Positions 42,701-54,181 of a stretch of DNA of 64,000 nucleotides are shown one piece after another. Each line of letters starts with the position of its first letter. Within the stretch, counting starts at the first letter, position 1. The translations under genes and the position numbers were made by a program. The notes under the pieces are model-generated. The model was not told the DNA's origin. It was given only the letters and a program-made list of their open reading frames with translations, and did no database searches. This stretch comes from Bullera alba (taxonomy: Eukaryota; Basidiomycota; Tremellomycetes; Tremellales; Bulleraceae): the NCBI GenBank assembly GCA_001600095.1, contig BCIX01000004.1, forward strand, positions 810,586 through 874,585. Direction: 5' to 3'.

Positions 42701-43874
42701 CGGAGAGAGGTGACGACTTGTCAGGACGAAAGTGGTCCGAGGCGGATTTATTGGGCGTGCGCCGGGATCGATTCGAGGCAGTGCGGATGGCCGCTTCGAG
42801 AGTGTCTTTGACTAAAAGCGTGTTAGCTTCGCCCGTTCGATCGACAAGGACCGGATAGCTAACCTTTGAGTCGCCTGAACATCCCCCAGACAGTCTCGTC
42901 CTCGCACAAGGTGACATATAGGTCCTGAACGGTGGCTACCCCAGCGGAAGAGTCTCGAGCGACCACTCTGCCCAGAGCTGCGAGCACATGCTCGGCAAAG
43001 TATCTACAGAAGTCAGCACCCATCTCTCTACCACCGGCCACTCACTCTAGAATACCAGTGATCCACAATGCCGATGGCTCGATCGTCGCGTCTGATGGAT
43101 CACCCCCCGCTTTGACCCATTCTGTCAATACAGTATCCACCACCGCATCCTCCGGGGGCGGATGTGGCGCCATCGTCTGAGCGAGTCAGACAACCTCTCT
43201 CAGTATAAGTGGAGCGGACCCACCGAGAAGGAGACGCATTTGACTCTGAACAGATCCCAAGCCTGCTGATGGGGAAAGGGCGCATTGACCCTTTCCTTGG
43301 CTTCCACCAACCCCCGTCCTTGGCCTTGAGGTGGGTATCCGGCCTTTCTGGCCGATTGATCAGGTTGCGAGTCGTACCAGCTCCTCAGCTCGACTTCGGC
43401 TTCTCCAACAGCCGCTCTGCCCAATGCTCGAATGCCCGTAGACTCTGATGTACCCCGTTCGGCGGAGAAGACGGCGGGTACACCGGTAGTCCTTAGGTGG
43501 ACCGGGTTGATCGACTGCGCCCCTTGGAGCAACAGGCAGAGGAGCTCGTCGAGGAGGGCGTTGAAATGGAGGATAGCTTGGGGAGCAATGGTCGTTTGAC
43601 GAATATCACTGATCATGGCATTCGCCGCCCTCGCGTCGATGTACACGGGTGTGTTGGCTAGAGTCCGGGGTCAGTACTCAACACAAGTAAGAGGGGTGTT
43701 TGACTTACCCATCGCGCCTGATTCCTCTACTGGTTCCGCGCCGTGGTCAGACAAGAGCAAGTCGACGAGCTCGGGATGATCCGAGAGGTCGCTAAACGCC
43801 CAATCGTCAATAGTCATCTCAAAGGAGGTGTGGGGTGGTGTGGTGTCAAGAAGCAAGGAGAATTCGAGTGACAT
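39779..43874 (-). CDS. Large regulatory-type protein, possible N-terminal histone-fold-like domain
   Basis: Six or so exons, ATG 43874 to TGA/TAG at 39779. The N-terminal 330 residues are ordered: IDDWAFSDLSDHPELVDLLL, VYIDARAANAMISDIRQTTI, APQAILHFNALLDELLCLLL, LGRAAVGEAEVELRSWYDSQ, SALWITGILEYFAEHVLAAL, GRVVARDSSAGVATVQDLYV and CEDETVWGMFRRLKVKDTLE. The helix spacing, the acidic exit and 'ALW-GILEY-AEHVLAALGRV' recall a split histone fold, though I give this as inference. The remaining about 950 residues are disordered: Ser/Pro-rich, a Lys/Glu stretch (SDKEKDGSKEKVEEREKVKD), an Ala-rich run (AALGAAGAAGAALTLGA) and an acidic C-terminus. The last intron uses the acceptor before ATCCTGCACTG, giving DPALPVQDDSADSS. 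Function unknown. Confidence 0.6.
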
Positions 43875-44633
43875 GCGACTGCGTGAACATGACCTACCTT
43901 TGACCAGGGAGCGTGCGCTAATGTCGGGTTGTCAAGACGACTGGAAGAAGCTAGCAGCTGCTAGCAGGATAAGGGAGGTAGGAACGAGCTGAGACCAGTC
44001 GCGCGAACAATGCGTCTTTTGGCCAGTTTCAGGTCCGACGTGTCAGAGTGAGTCGCGCGTGGGGTTCAACCTGGGTCGGGTGGAGGCAGCGTTGAGACCG
44101 GCGGGAGTTGCGGGAGTGACTGCCACTGTGCAGATCCAGTCTGCTGTGATAGTCGAGTGTCAACAGGTGTCTACCTTAGCCCTAGGATACCCTCTGTGCG
44201 CAGACTCACTTGACTGATTGCAACTTGCGACAATAAGACCGGTCCTCTACTCTGTTTTACCTTTGGAGATGAAACGAAAACGTCATAGCGCCTCCCAACG
44301 GAACAGGCGAGGATGATAATATGAGCTGCACTTATGCATACCCGTACGCGTGGGTTATCAGGCTGGACACCTGCTGTTCCTGTTCCGGCGCCCTCAGCTT
44401 GCCTCGGCCCTCGACCAGAGAGTCAAAGTAAAGATACACACGAGCAGAGGAGAGCTGCAGCAGGGGGGGTGTCTTATCTAATCAGTTGGGCCAATCTGCG
44501 AGTAGATTAGACACACAATATCAACCTCCAAGTTCTCAATCGTCAGGTCCCGTTCGTATTGCCGCCCACTCAGTCACCCCGGGCTCCCTTTAGTTCAACC
44601 CCCCACGCGACAATCACCTAGCCGTGCGGAGCG
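43875..44633. other. Divergent promoter region
   Basis: Shared by the 39779-43874 gene (minus) and the 44634 gene (plus). Contains a GGGCCAATC CCAAT-type element near 44488 on the plus strand, about 145 nt before the ATG. No gene seen. Confidence 0.4.
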
Positions 44634-46559
44634 ATGCCTCGTTCACACCCCCCGAAAACGATAACCCTCCTCCTCCCCTCCACATCCCCGTCTGCTGCCG
44701 ACCAGCGTTATTCGACGCTAGCGCTCGAGCCCAAACCCCCGATAGAGTCGTCCGACCCGCCCAGCCTCGAGGTCCTGCTCTTAGCGGAGAAGCTGGCCAA
44801 GAGGCGAGGTCATCAGTTTGACATAGAATCCTTCATGACGCCGCTGCAGAGGCATCAGTATCGCGCGATGCGGTCAGAATCGATACACTCGCCCCCGCCG
44901 AGCGACGACGGAGGGGATGCCAGCGGAGGTTTGTCCGAGGTGACACTGGGCAAACGACCCTCAATGGGCGAAGGTGAAGACCCTCTACCGGGGCCCTCAA
45001 CTCCAAATGGCACATCGCTCTCTCTACCCTCAACGCCCGTGTCGGCAGCCGACTCGCCAGTGTTCAAGAAACCACGGTTGATGCCAAACCTGTCCCACCT
45101 GCATTGGAAGGTCCGGCAGAAAAAGCTAAAAGAGCTGGCACTGCAGGACGGCCTGCCTGGACTACCGAACGGATTCTCGGGATACCCCACGACGCCCATC
45201 GACTCCAATACCTCTGCCCAGCCGGTCTCCATCGCCGGCTCGACGGGCGTCAACATCGTCACAGGGGGGAGGGGTGGTAATGTCGATAAAGCGGGGATCC
45301 AAGCGAGTGTCTCGTACTGGTGAGTACAAGTCGCCTACACACACCACACCACCTCGCAGAACGCTGGCGCTGACGCGCTTTGCAGGAACCACCTGTTGAT
45401 CCAGGCGCGGAAGGACCGGGGCCCGCAGTGGGACTACAACTCCCAGACGTATCAGATCGACCGCTCGACCAAGGATTACTACTCGCACATGACCTCTCCG
45501 CCTTTAGACCCTGTGAAACTCCCACCCGAAGCCAAGGTCGAGGTGGATCAACCCGCCACCAGCACGACTATCAATCTCAGCAGTCTCCGCCGAGCGTCGG
45601 CCTCTGCTCCATCCTCAGAGGAACGGAAGAGCGTCAGCGCTGGTACACCTGGTATCGCCCCTCCAGAGGCGTATCACCTACAGAATCCACTACCCCCCGG
45701 ACCACAGAGGGGTCGTCGACCATCTCTTACCCCTCAAACCACGCCTCAGGACGCATTCCCCTCGCCGGCGGGGTCCACAGCTGCTCTAGGCCAAAGTGGG
45801 GACGGGGCCGGAGGACCCGGTGCAGGAATGCCCAAGCAACCTGGACAGCCTAATCCCGGACAGGGGCAGGGCAACTTCCAACGAAGACCCTCGATGAGCG
45901 GCAACCCCTCTCAGCAGGTTCAATTGCCAAACCGCCCTCCGCCTGTCACAGCTACCGCCGCAGGTCCACCGGGAGGAATGGCCGGACCTCCGTCGATGTC
46001 GTTCATGGGATACCAGCAACCGGGACCGGGGTACAACCCCACTCTGCCGACCCAGCCCCACCAGACGCAACAATTCCAACAAGCTCGACCGATGGGTCCG
46101 CCGGTAATGCCAGGGATGCAAGGGATGCAAGGGATGAATATGACTCCGGCGATGTTGGCCAATATCCGGGCGAGCATGCAGCAGGGCCAGGGTATGGGCC
46201 AGGCCATGGGCATGGCCCAGGGCCAGATGGGCCAGGGTCAAGGGATGGGTATGGGCATGGGCCAGATGGGCCAGATGGGGATGGGGATGGGGATGAACAT
46301 GAGCGGGATGGGCGGGATGGGTATGGGAGGTATGAATATGGGCCAGATGGGCCAGATGGGCATGGGAATGAACCCGCTAGGAATGGGGATGGGAGGGATG
46401 GCCATGGGACCTCCTGGCGGAGGAGGGATCAACCCCGCTGCTCTGGGAATGGGCAGACCGGGCATGCCTCAGCCTCAGTCGCAGCCGCAGCCGCAAACGG
46501 CCTCGGCGGGTCAAGGGCCGATGCTGGGCGGCGGCTCGAATTGGGATTTCAACTCGTGA
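44634..46559 (+). CDS. Met/Gly/Gln-rich hypothetical protein
   Basis: Two exons joined across an intron at about 45320-45384. The first exon is partly ordered: SLEVLLLAEKLAKRRGHQFD, IESFMTPLQRHQYRAM, then a Ser/Pro linker and MPNLSHLHWKVRQKKLKELA. The junction encodes IQASVSYWNHLLIQARKDRG, QWDYNSQTYQIDRST. The rest is a long disordered tail: Pro/Gln/Thr-rich, then about 120 residues made almost only of Met, Gly and Gln (QGMGQAMGMAQGQMGQGQGM and similar), ending SNWDFNS. Such tails are common in transcription coactivator and RNA-granule proteins. The ordered parts are not assigned to a known family. Start at the first ATG after a CT-rich leader. Confidence 0.7.
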
Positions 46560-47415
46560 CCCCTGGACGCAGCTGTACGCAGTACAGGCCGCGGACTCGA
46601 TGGCCACAGCGTAGAGCCCAGGCTGGTCACTCCATTGTAGAGTCGATGCAAATCGTGCCATGAGCTCTTTCGGATGGGACAGGAAGCTCGCAACGCCGAT
46701 CTCGACTCGCTCGAGGTGATGCATCGATCTCCTAAGCAGTGTCCGCGTAGCCCTCGTTCTTTGGATAAGCACAGCACGCCCAGTCTTCTGATCTTTCTCA
46801 CTCCAGTCAGTCCCAACCTTTTCGATGTATGTACAATACAGCCGGCCAGTATCCCCTTCGATATATACAACACGGCTATCCCCTTTCATGTATGTACAAC
46901 ACGGTCATCCCCTTGGATGTATGCACACCAAGCCCCGTCCCACCGACGTCGTCGCCGGATCCCATCTCCGCCAGCGGTTGATCGGGATGATGCTCGTCGT
47001 TTCTTCTGTTCCGCGCTCTTCGTATCGTCCGATCGTTTTCATTTTGTCCTGCCTTCATCCTGTCGCTGTCGTTCTCCCACTTGTCCGCCTTCTAACCACC
47101 AGTATCCATCTCCCCAGGCCACCTCCCCCGTCCTCAATCCCATTCCCCCTCGAACTGTATCCCAGTCCCAATAACTCCACCACCTCGACCTTTGCCTATG
47201 TGCTCCTTCGCCTACAGAGGCCTTTGGTATACCTGGCCAAATGCCCTTCCAGCAATTTCGGCCATAGCGTCCTGTGTCCCTTCAGTGCTTTGCCCACAAA
47301 CCCCCAGAGCGGGACTTACAGGCGATACAGCGCTGGTTCCGGTTCCGCATTGATCATCTCGACGATCAATTTCACCTTGTCACTCCTCTTCACCGTGGTC
47401 TACACTGGCGCATCA
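46560..47415. other. Convergent intergenic region
   Basis: 3' flanks of the 44634 gene (plus) and the RRM gene (minus). Holds the short tandem repeat listed at 46823-46935. A 207-codon plus frame (46825-47448) covers it and overlaps the RRM gene end; it looks non-coding. Confidence 0.4.
46823..46935. repeat. Degenerate tandem repeat with TGTATGTACA cores
   Basis: Three to four units of 27-36 nt built on GATGTATGTACAACACGG followed by TCATCCCCTT (variants: TATATACA, TGTATGCA). It lies about 260 nt past the stop of the 44634 gene and so probably in or near its 3' untranslated region. Confidence 0.7.
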
Positions 47416-50400
47416 TTATGTCGCCCTCTTCCACTGTTCAACTTGTGATGGGCGTTGACCCACCTCGATCTTCTTGGAGAGTATCCCTGCCAATTCGGTC
47501 TTTCGCTCCACGGCCGACTTGAGGCTCATCTTCTCAATACCCTCTTCGACCGCGCTCCTCGCCTTTGCGGAAGGCACCTCGAGGCCCAACCTTCCAGCCA
47601 GCAATTCGCCCTGCGGTCCCGTCATGTGTCGGACTAGCGTCTCGGCGTTCAGCTCAAATAGGCCTTCCAGGCTGATCGAGGAAATGTCCCCGATGTCGGA
47701 GTTGGCTTGAGGCGCGGGTCCTTCTTTCTCAGTTGGACTTGAGGCCTCCACGACGGTGTTCTCGTCGGTGGCCAAGTCCGGGACTTGCTTGAAATTCTCA
47801 TCGCCGACCCGGCGAGCGCTCAGGGCGCGCTTGGCATGACCATACCGCTGAGCCAGGACGGACCGGCTGTTCAAACACGTCTGAACTACTTTCTTCGATA
47901 AACCCTCCAGGAAGATCGGCACCAGGGCGTCTGTGTCTTGGGGGTCAATCTTGGCAATCTCGTCTCTGATCATTCGGACCTGGGACTCTGTCGGCGCGGT
48001 GTCGACCGGCGTTATCGGGGCGGTGTCGACCGGCGTTGTCGCTGGGCTGTTGGCGAGTGGGGCTTCGGTGTGAGAGCGAGCGTGGACGTCGGTGTGAATG
48101 TCGGTGTGGGTATGGGTGGGGTGAGTGAGAGGAGGGGTTGGCGTGGCGTGAGTGTGGGTGGGAGGGGGCGTAAGGGGCGATCGACTGGCCAGACGGGCTT
48201 TGATTATAGTAGCAATTTGGCCATGGAGCGCCGTTGGGTTGTCGAGCGGTATCTTGCCATTGGGCGAAGAGGCCACCAGGGCCGTGAGGACCTCGTCGAC
48301 CTGGGAGATCGGCTGCGAGAGCAAGTGTAGAGATCGGTGGATCTGGGCTCGAAGCTTGTCGCTGATTGGGGCTGGGGGCTGACCGCCGACACATATCAGC
48401 GACATACTCCTGATCTTTGCTCAAACGCTCGAAGGACTAGAGGGCTTGTACTCACCGGCGGAGTGACCACGGCCAATGGCAACTTTGGCGTAAGAATCGG
48501 CGGACTGCTGACCTTTGGTCTATCCCCACCCCTCGCCCCGACGAGTTTCTCCGGTCTCAGCAATCGAGGCTCGTGGAGCGTGACGGCGATCTCATTCGAG
48601 CCGACCTTGATTCCACTCATAGTAGAGACGGCTCGAGCGGCTTCAGATCAGCAAAGTGCCGATGGAGTCTGACTCACCCTCTTCGGGGGTGTGAAAGGAG
48701 ACAAAGCCGTAGCCGCGACTACGGCCATTGTGATCGCGCATGACTTTGGCAGAGATGATCCTCCCAGTCTAGCAAGCGAGTCAGCTGAGTCCGCACATGT
48801 CTCAATGCGTATCAGCTCACCGAGTGAAAGAGGTGGGCTAGGAAATGCGAGTTGATATCCGGATCCAGGTTCTATTGCTATCAGCAACCAACGATCCACT
48901 CGGAGCCGGTCGTGACTCACTTTGACGAAAACGTTGCTATAGTCTACCAGGCCGGAGGAGCTGGTTGAGCCTGGCCCAAACGCCGGCGCTGGTCGTATAT
49001 GCTGTCCGGGGCCTATGCGCGTTAGCTCTATCAGAATTCGTTCAGCAGCAAAGTCCGACGAGGTAGGACCTACCATGCTGCAGATACGTCCCATCGTCGG
49101 ATATCAGCCCCGTTGCCCTCACCGACCCATCGACAGTCTGATCCAGAGTCAAGCTCCATGTTCGAGCGCGCTGAGACGATTTCGAGCTGATAGACGTCCT
49201 CGAGCTGCTTGTCCTAAGGCGTTTGTGCAGTACGTCCGCGGAGACGGGCGTGACGGGAAGGTTGGGTGGGAAAGGTGATAGGTTGGGAGTAATGGGAGGG
49301 ATTGGCGGAAGTCTGACTTTGATGCCGTCTGGCTGATCGACACCGCGGATGGCCATTGGGTTGTGGGATGCCCAAGGGGGGTTGTAGTCGAGCGGAGGGG
49401 AGGCCGGGAATGGGATCTGAATTGGGATGCCAGGTCCGATACCATGAGGAAGTTGCTGCCCCGGAGGTGGTAGCATGGGCATGCCTTGAGTAGGAGTGAA
49501 TGTGGGCGTTGGTAAGGCTGATATAGGGTGGGGAGGTAGTTGGTGTATTGGGAGGTGTGGGTGATGTGGGTTGTACATCGCTTGATCCATGAACGGCTTG
49601 GGTAACGCCGTTAGAGGCATCGTCTCTGGCAGGATCAAGCTACAAAGTTGTCAGCTAGCGTCAGAGCAGGGGGACCCCAGACAGCTCACACTTGCCAGCC
49701 CTTGATCAGGCAGGCGCGCTGTCCGAATCCCACGTCGAAACGAGCAGCTTCGTCGTCGTACCAAAACTCGACTCTAGCACCCCAGCTCGGCACGTGTGTC
49801 GATGGAGCGCGATTTGCGTCCGCCACACCGGCTGTGGCAGACTCGGACCATACGGAGAGCTGCCTGATTGATCCCCAGGGTCGAACGGCGTCAAACACCT
49901 CGCTCGGGGAGGGAGAGTGACTGAGCGAAGACTTTTCCTCGGTAGCCGAGGTGGTGGTGCCAACGTCGACGAGCTTCATGGGGGTGATGTATCGCCCAGG
50001 CGAGGCAGAAGGGGGAAGGAGTTGTGGAGGTGGGTAGGGCGAGACGTTGATGCCTCGAGTGAGGAAGGGTGGGCGGTTGGATAGTACAGCAAGGCCTTTT
50101 TCCGCTGTCAGAACAAGTGTCAGCTTCATCCAGGTAGAGCTTCATGGGTGGACCAGCTGATTCATGTAGAGGTCTGTCTCATCGCTGCTGAAGTCGACCA
50201 TATCAACAGCGATCCCGAATGCAGGCACTGAGAGTATGGGACGAGGTGAAGAAGGAAGGAAGGAAGGATTTTGTCTTCTTAACTTCTTTCCTCGGTCGCA
50301 CTCACCCTTGGCTAGATCACCAAACTCAATCCTCCCTGCTAAGCGTCAGTAACACTCCCGACAACTATTCCAGCTCCAAAAGCGCAGTGTTTGCTCACCC

Positions 50401-50705
50401 TGTTTTGGCATCCAGGCATAGTACGCATCCGGCTTGATCCTCTCTCCTGGCTGAACGGGGAGTTGAAAGCTAACTTCTACCGGGGGGGAATCTTGTAACG
50501 CCTCGATGATCGCTGTGTCAGGCAGGTCGGGAGGGCAGTTTGACAGGTACAATACCGGCGTGGGCTGATCGTCAGCCTATCTCTCAGAGTGAAGGGAGGA
50601 AGCGAGGCAGGAAGGAAGGAAGGAAGGACTCACTAGATGTGGGTGTGGTCGGGTAGCTAGGAACCCGTCTACCATGGTGCCGGAGGCCGTGCTTGGTGGG
50701 ATCAT
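47416..50705 (-). CDS. RRM-domain RNA-binding protein
   Basis: Many-exon gene from ATG 50705 ([20 protein letters not shown]) to TAA 47416. A first RRM-like segment starts [21 protein letters not shown] second, weaker one is around [20 protein letters not shown] and [21 protein letters not shown] Pro/His-rich spacer follows, then a clear RRM with RNP2 NVFVKNLDP and RNP1 [20 protein letters not shown]. The C-terminal half contains [20 protein letters not shown], a THTH-rich low-complexity run, and helical blocks [20 protein letters not shown] and [20 protein letters not shown]. It resembles poly(A)-binding or Whi3/Scw1-like regulators in layout, but I cannot name an orthologue. Two introns carry GGAA/CCTT tetranucleotide microsatellites (about 50250 and 50612). 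Confidence 0.75.
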
Positions 50706-51707
50706 TGCTATATCATGAGTGAGTTGTGAATGATATAGAGGTAAGAGGTAAGGAAGGTGAGAGAAATGGAAGATGAGAGATCAGGCGGCAGTTGACTCGA
50801 CTGAAAGTATTTGACATCTGATGGTGGCCAGGGGGATGCACGGTGCAAGATGAAACAGCAATCAATCAACGGAGATCGGTCTGTGCGTCAAACTCTGATC
50901 ACACGGTCCAAGCTCGGGAGCTCGCGAGGAAGAAGGCGGGGCTGTGTCGGTGACGCCTAGCAGATGGAGGTAGGTCTGAGAAGGTCTGAGAGATGCATGA
51001 TGATGCTGTCGAGGTAGTTGGAGATGTCATGCTCGGGACTCTGGTCCATGTTTAGAGGAAGCAACACGCTGTTATCGACTTTGAGGTGAGGCTACACGTG
51101 AAAGCCGAAACAGAATCTGAAACACGAGGCGGAGGAATCACTAGGCGCGTGGCGATCCGTGTTAGGTGCGCGCAACCGTGAGCCTGCGAGACCTTCGCCA
51201 AGCTTCAGGCCTCAGAAGAGGAGCATCAGCAGCTGTGAACAGGTGTAGCCCGGCAACTTGGGTCTCCCAACAGTCGCTCCCGACCGCCAGAGACGACCTC
51301 GACAGCGCTCAGCGCTCAGCGTTGGACCTGTATGTCTGGCGTGATGCCTACCGTCTTCCGAAAATCGACCATTGAATGACAGCGCGAATTCAAAATGGCA
51401 CCGCCTGCATCGCGGTTCCCAAGTGAGACCAGAAGCCGTCAACTAACCGCAACTCTGGATTCGGGGCGAAAGCTTACCGCGAAGCTACACACTTAGCTGT
51501 ATTTCGGTATAGCGTGACTTTGATCAGATCGGCGCCGATACCACCTTTCTGTCCCGAGCTCCTGGTGGATCGATGTTTGGCGAATATCAGTGAAAGGTTG
51601 AAGTGAAGTTGGTTCATAGGCCATATCGATCCATCTGGCAGTACAAATGCCCAACTAGTCTATGACTTCTGGAGTGAGCTCAAACTAATCATACACCAAT
51701 ATTCACC
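50706..51707. other. Divergent promoter region, about 1 kb
   Basis: Between the RRM gene (minus) and lactamase copy 2 (plus). Short frames only; nothing recognisable. Confidence 0.4.
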
Positions 51708-53500
51708 ATGCTTGACCCTCACCGCGGGATACACCTCGATGCGTTCTTCGACGACAAGTTTCTGAAGGGGCTCCGGGCGTCTATGGCCAAATGGGCCGTT
51801 CCGGGAGTTTCAATCGCGCTAACCCACGGGGACGACCACCGGGTCATCTGTCTCGGGGAGAGGGACACCGGTCTGCCCATGACCCCAAGGGTGAGTCCAG
51901 TCCTTGTCCTTGTATCCCAGTATTGCCTCCAGGATCTCATTGTCGATGGCTAACGCAGACGCGGGGCAGACCCGAATACCCTTGGCGTCCAACTCCAAAC
52001 TCGTCACAGTGCTAGCTACAGCCCAAGCCCTCAAGCTCAAGGGCTTCCCGCTAGGCCTCGAGACCAGAGTCAAAGACGTACACCCGGCCTTTGAGCTCAA
52101 AAATAAGGTGCAAAAATAAGGTGATCGAAGACGAGGCGACGTTTGAAGATGTATTCTGTCATCGACTGCGATTGCCAGCGAACAATTACCACCTGTCAAG
52201 ACCACTGCAAGGGGAGACTGTGGTGAGTGCGGCGGCGGGTCCACTGAGTCTCTGATCCCCATTACAATCCACTTGCCTCGGCCCTCCACGAATGTGACTA
52301 GACGCTGCTGACGCAGTTAGTGCGAGAGGCTGAGCCATGTTGACCCGTTGGAAGGGTACGATGATAACCAGACGTCCTACTCGAACTTCAATTCCGACCT
52401 CGCCGTCGAGATCATCGAGTCCATCACGAACAAGTCTTACGAGGAATTCGTCTCTCAAGCCATTCTGGCCCCTTTGTCCATGCACGACTCGAGCTACTCC
52501 TCCGATGCGTCCCACGACGCGCCCATGGCCGCGGGATGGCACAAGATCGTCAATGCGGAGGGATACGCCCCCGGTCTGTTCAGGTTGGATCATCAACTGG
52601 ACAAAATGGGCGCCAAGGTCGGGATGGGGGGAGTTCGATTCATCAGCACCGCCGAGGACATGGTACGTAGCTCATCCATCCTACATATAGTCACTGACCC
52701 CAGGTAGTGCTCGTACTTGAAGGCACTGCCCACCAACGAAGCGTATCAGAATGCCTGTCAGCCAAGATTGACCCACCTGTCCCGCTTTGGATGCCGCTTC
52801 CCCGACTCGGAGATCAAATACGGCCTAGGCGTCCAGATCGCCACATCCAGAGGCGTCCCCATCATTGGGCACACGGGCGCTTGTAGCGGGTTCCGATCCT
52901 ACGTCGGCCGATTCCCAGAGCAGGATATCGGGCTGGCCGTGCTCACAAACTCTACCAACGGGGAGGAGGTCTACGCCCTGATCCAACTCCACATCCTGGG
53001 CATCATCCTCGATGAAGATCTGTCCCACCTCGAAGCCATGTGAGTCCCAATAGATTCCCCCAGCTGATATTAGATTGGACCAGGAGAGGGACGCCGCGAT
53101 GAAGCGATATATCCATCACTTTGCACCAGTCAAGGGTGATCCATCGGGAGGGGAGCTGATTGGGACGTACACCTCGCCCGCGTATGGCGACTGGAGCTTC
53201 GACCACTCTTCCAACCTCCCCACAAGGCCGGAATGCGCTGCTATCCCCTGGCTCGGCGCATTCTACGGTTCAGTCAGACCCGTCGTTACGGCCGTCGGAG
53301 GGGGCAAGTACGAAGGGTGTATCGAGTGGAAAGGCCCGGTTGTGTGTTCAGACGGCGAGGGGGAGACCGTAGAGAGGGTAAGCTACGGCATGCCGTTCGT
53401 CGCAGAGGTCAAAGGGGACGAGCTGCGCGTGTATCACTTTCACGAGGCTGGAGGACCGAGATCAGTCAATGACCCGGTGCTGGTCTTTCACAAGAAGTGA
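51708..53500 (+). pseudogene. Serine beta-lactamase-fold hydrolase, copy 2, frameshifted by 13-bp duplication
   Basis: Paralogue of the 37459-39268 gene with the same exon structure: MLDPHRGIHLDAFFDDKFLK, MAKWAVPGVSIALTHGDDHR, then IPLASNSKLVTVLATAQALK with S-x-x-K kept as SNSK. Y-x-N is kept in TSYSNFNSDLAVEI and HTG in IGHTGACSGFRSYVGRF, ending SVNDPVLVFHKK at TGA 53498-53500. The second exon is broken. A 13-nt unit (CAAAAATAAGGTG) at 52098-52110 is repeated at 52111-52123, so the frame stops soon after AFELKNK. Beyond the duplication, the frame that follows from one copy of the unit is open to the next splice site. All later splice sites look intact. So the lesion is recent, polymorphic, or an assembly slip. 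Confidence 0.75.
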
Positions 53501-53620
53501 AAGGTATTCATGCGACATGCAACTCCATGCATTCTGCCGCCAATGACGCATATTCTACCCCGACCCTGCAGAAGTCTTCGAGTCATTCGACGACCCCGTG
53601 GGCAACTGGGTCCTGACATC

Positions 53621-54181
53621 TCAGTCGTGATACACCACGGTCTCAGAGTTTCGTCGAGATCCTCCCGAACCTCCCCGAGACCCTGGACGAGACTTGGGTT
53701 CGGAGTTACCGCTCGAAGTTCTGTGAAGCGGGAGCCTTGGCGAGAGCAGACCACCACTCGACTCTTCCACCGGTTCTTCATTAGCGTCACCGTAAGAGAT
53801 CTTGGGAGATGGCTGAGGGGAGACTCTAGGGGATCCCACTCGGGACCCCGCTGCAGACCCTGTCGGACTGTTGGGATGCGATGGACCTTGGTAGACTTCG
53901 AGGTTGCCGGTCTGACTCAAGCTTCGGGTCCTTCCGGATCCTCCTGTCGTGTTGATGGTCATGACGGTTCGCTTGTCGCTGTCCAGTGCACCCGCTTGCG
54001 GTGTAGAAGCAGCGGCATCGGTCGCAGACGGCTCGGATGTGTGAATCCTCACTGATGGGCTAGGACGACGGGGCTTCTTGCCCTCTGCACCGCTGGTAGC
54101 TGTGGAAGTCTCCGGGGCGTTGTGCTCGTCGCGCTCGTCATCAGACGCGTGATCGACGTTGATTTTAGGTTGGCCTGACAT
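53621..54181 (-). CDS. Small disordered Ser/Pro-rich hypothetical protein
   Basis: Single exon of 186 codons, MSGQPKINVDHASDDERDEH to RRNSETVVYHD. Rich in Ser, Pro, Gly and Glu, with RTRSLSQTG, SRVGSPRVSPQPSPK and RPGSRGGSGGSRRNS motifs typical of phosphorylated disordered proteins. No domain recognised. It lies tail-to-tail with lactamase copy 2. Confidence 0.55.
   Translation of the reverse strand: MSGQPKINVDHASDDERDEHNAPETSTATSGAEGKKPRRPSPSVRIHTSEPSATDAAASTPQAGALDSDKRTVMTINTTGGSGRTRSLSQTGNLEVYQGPSHPNSPTGSAAGSRVGSPRVSPQPSPKISYGDANEEPVEESSGGLLSPRLPLHRTSSGNSEPKSRPGSRGGSGGSRRNSETVVYHD

Noticed and set aside
46825..47448. 207-codon plus-strand frame over the tandem repeat
   Set aside because: It runs through a repeat and into the antisense of the RRM gene; no domain and skewed composition.
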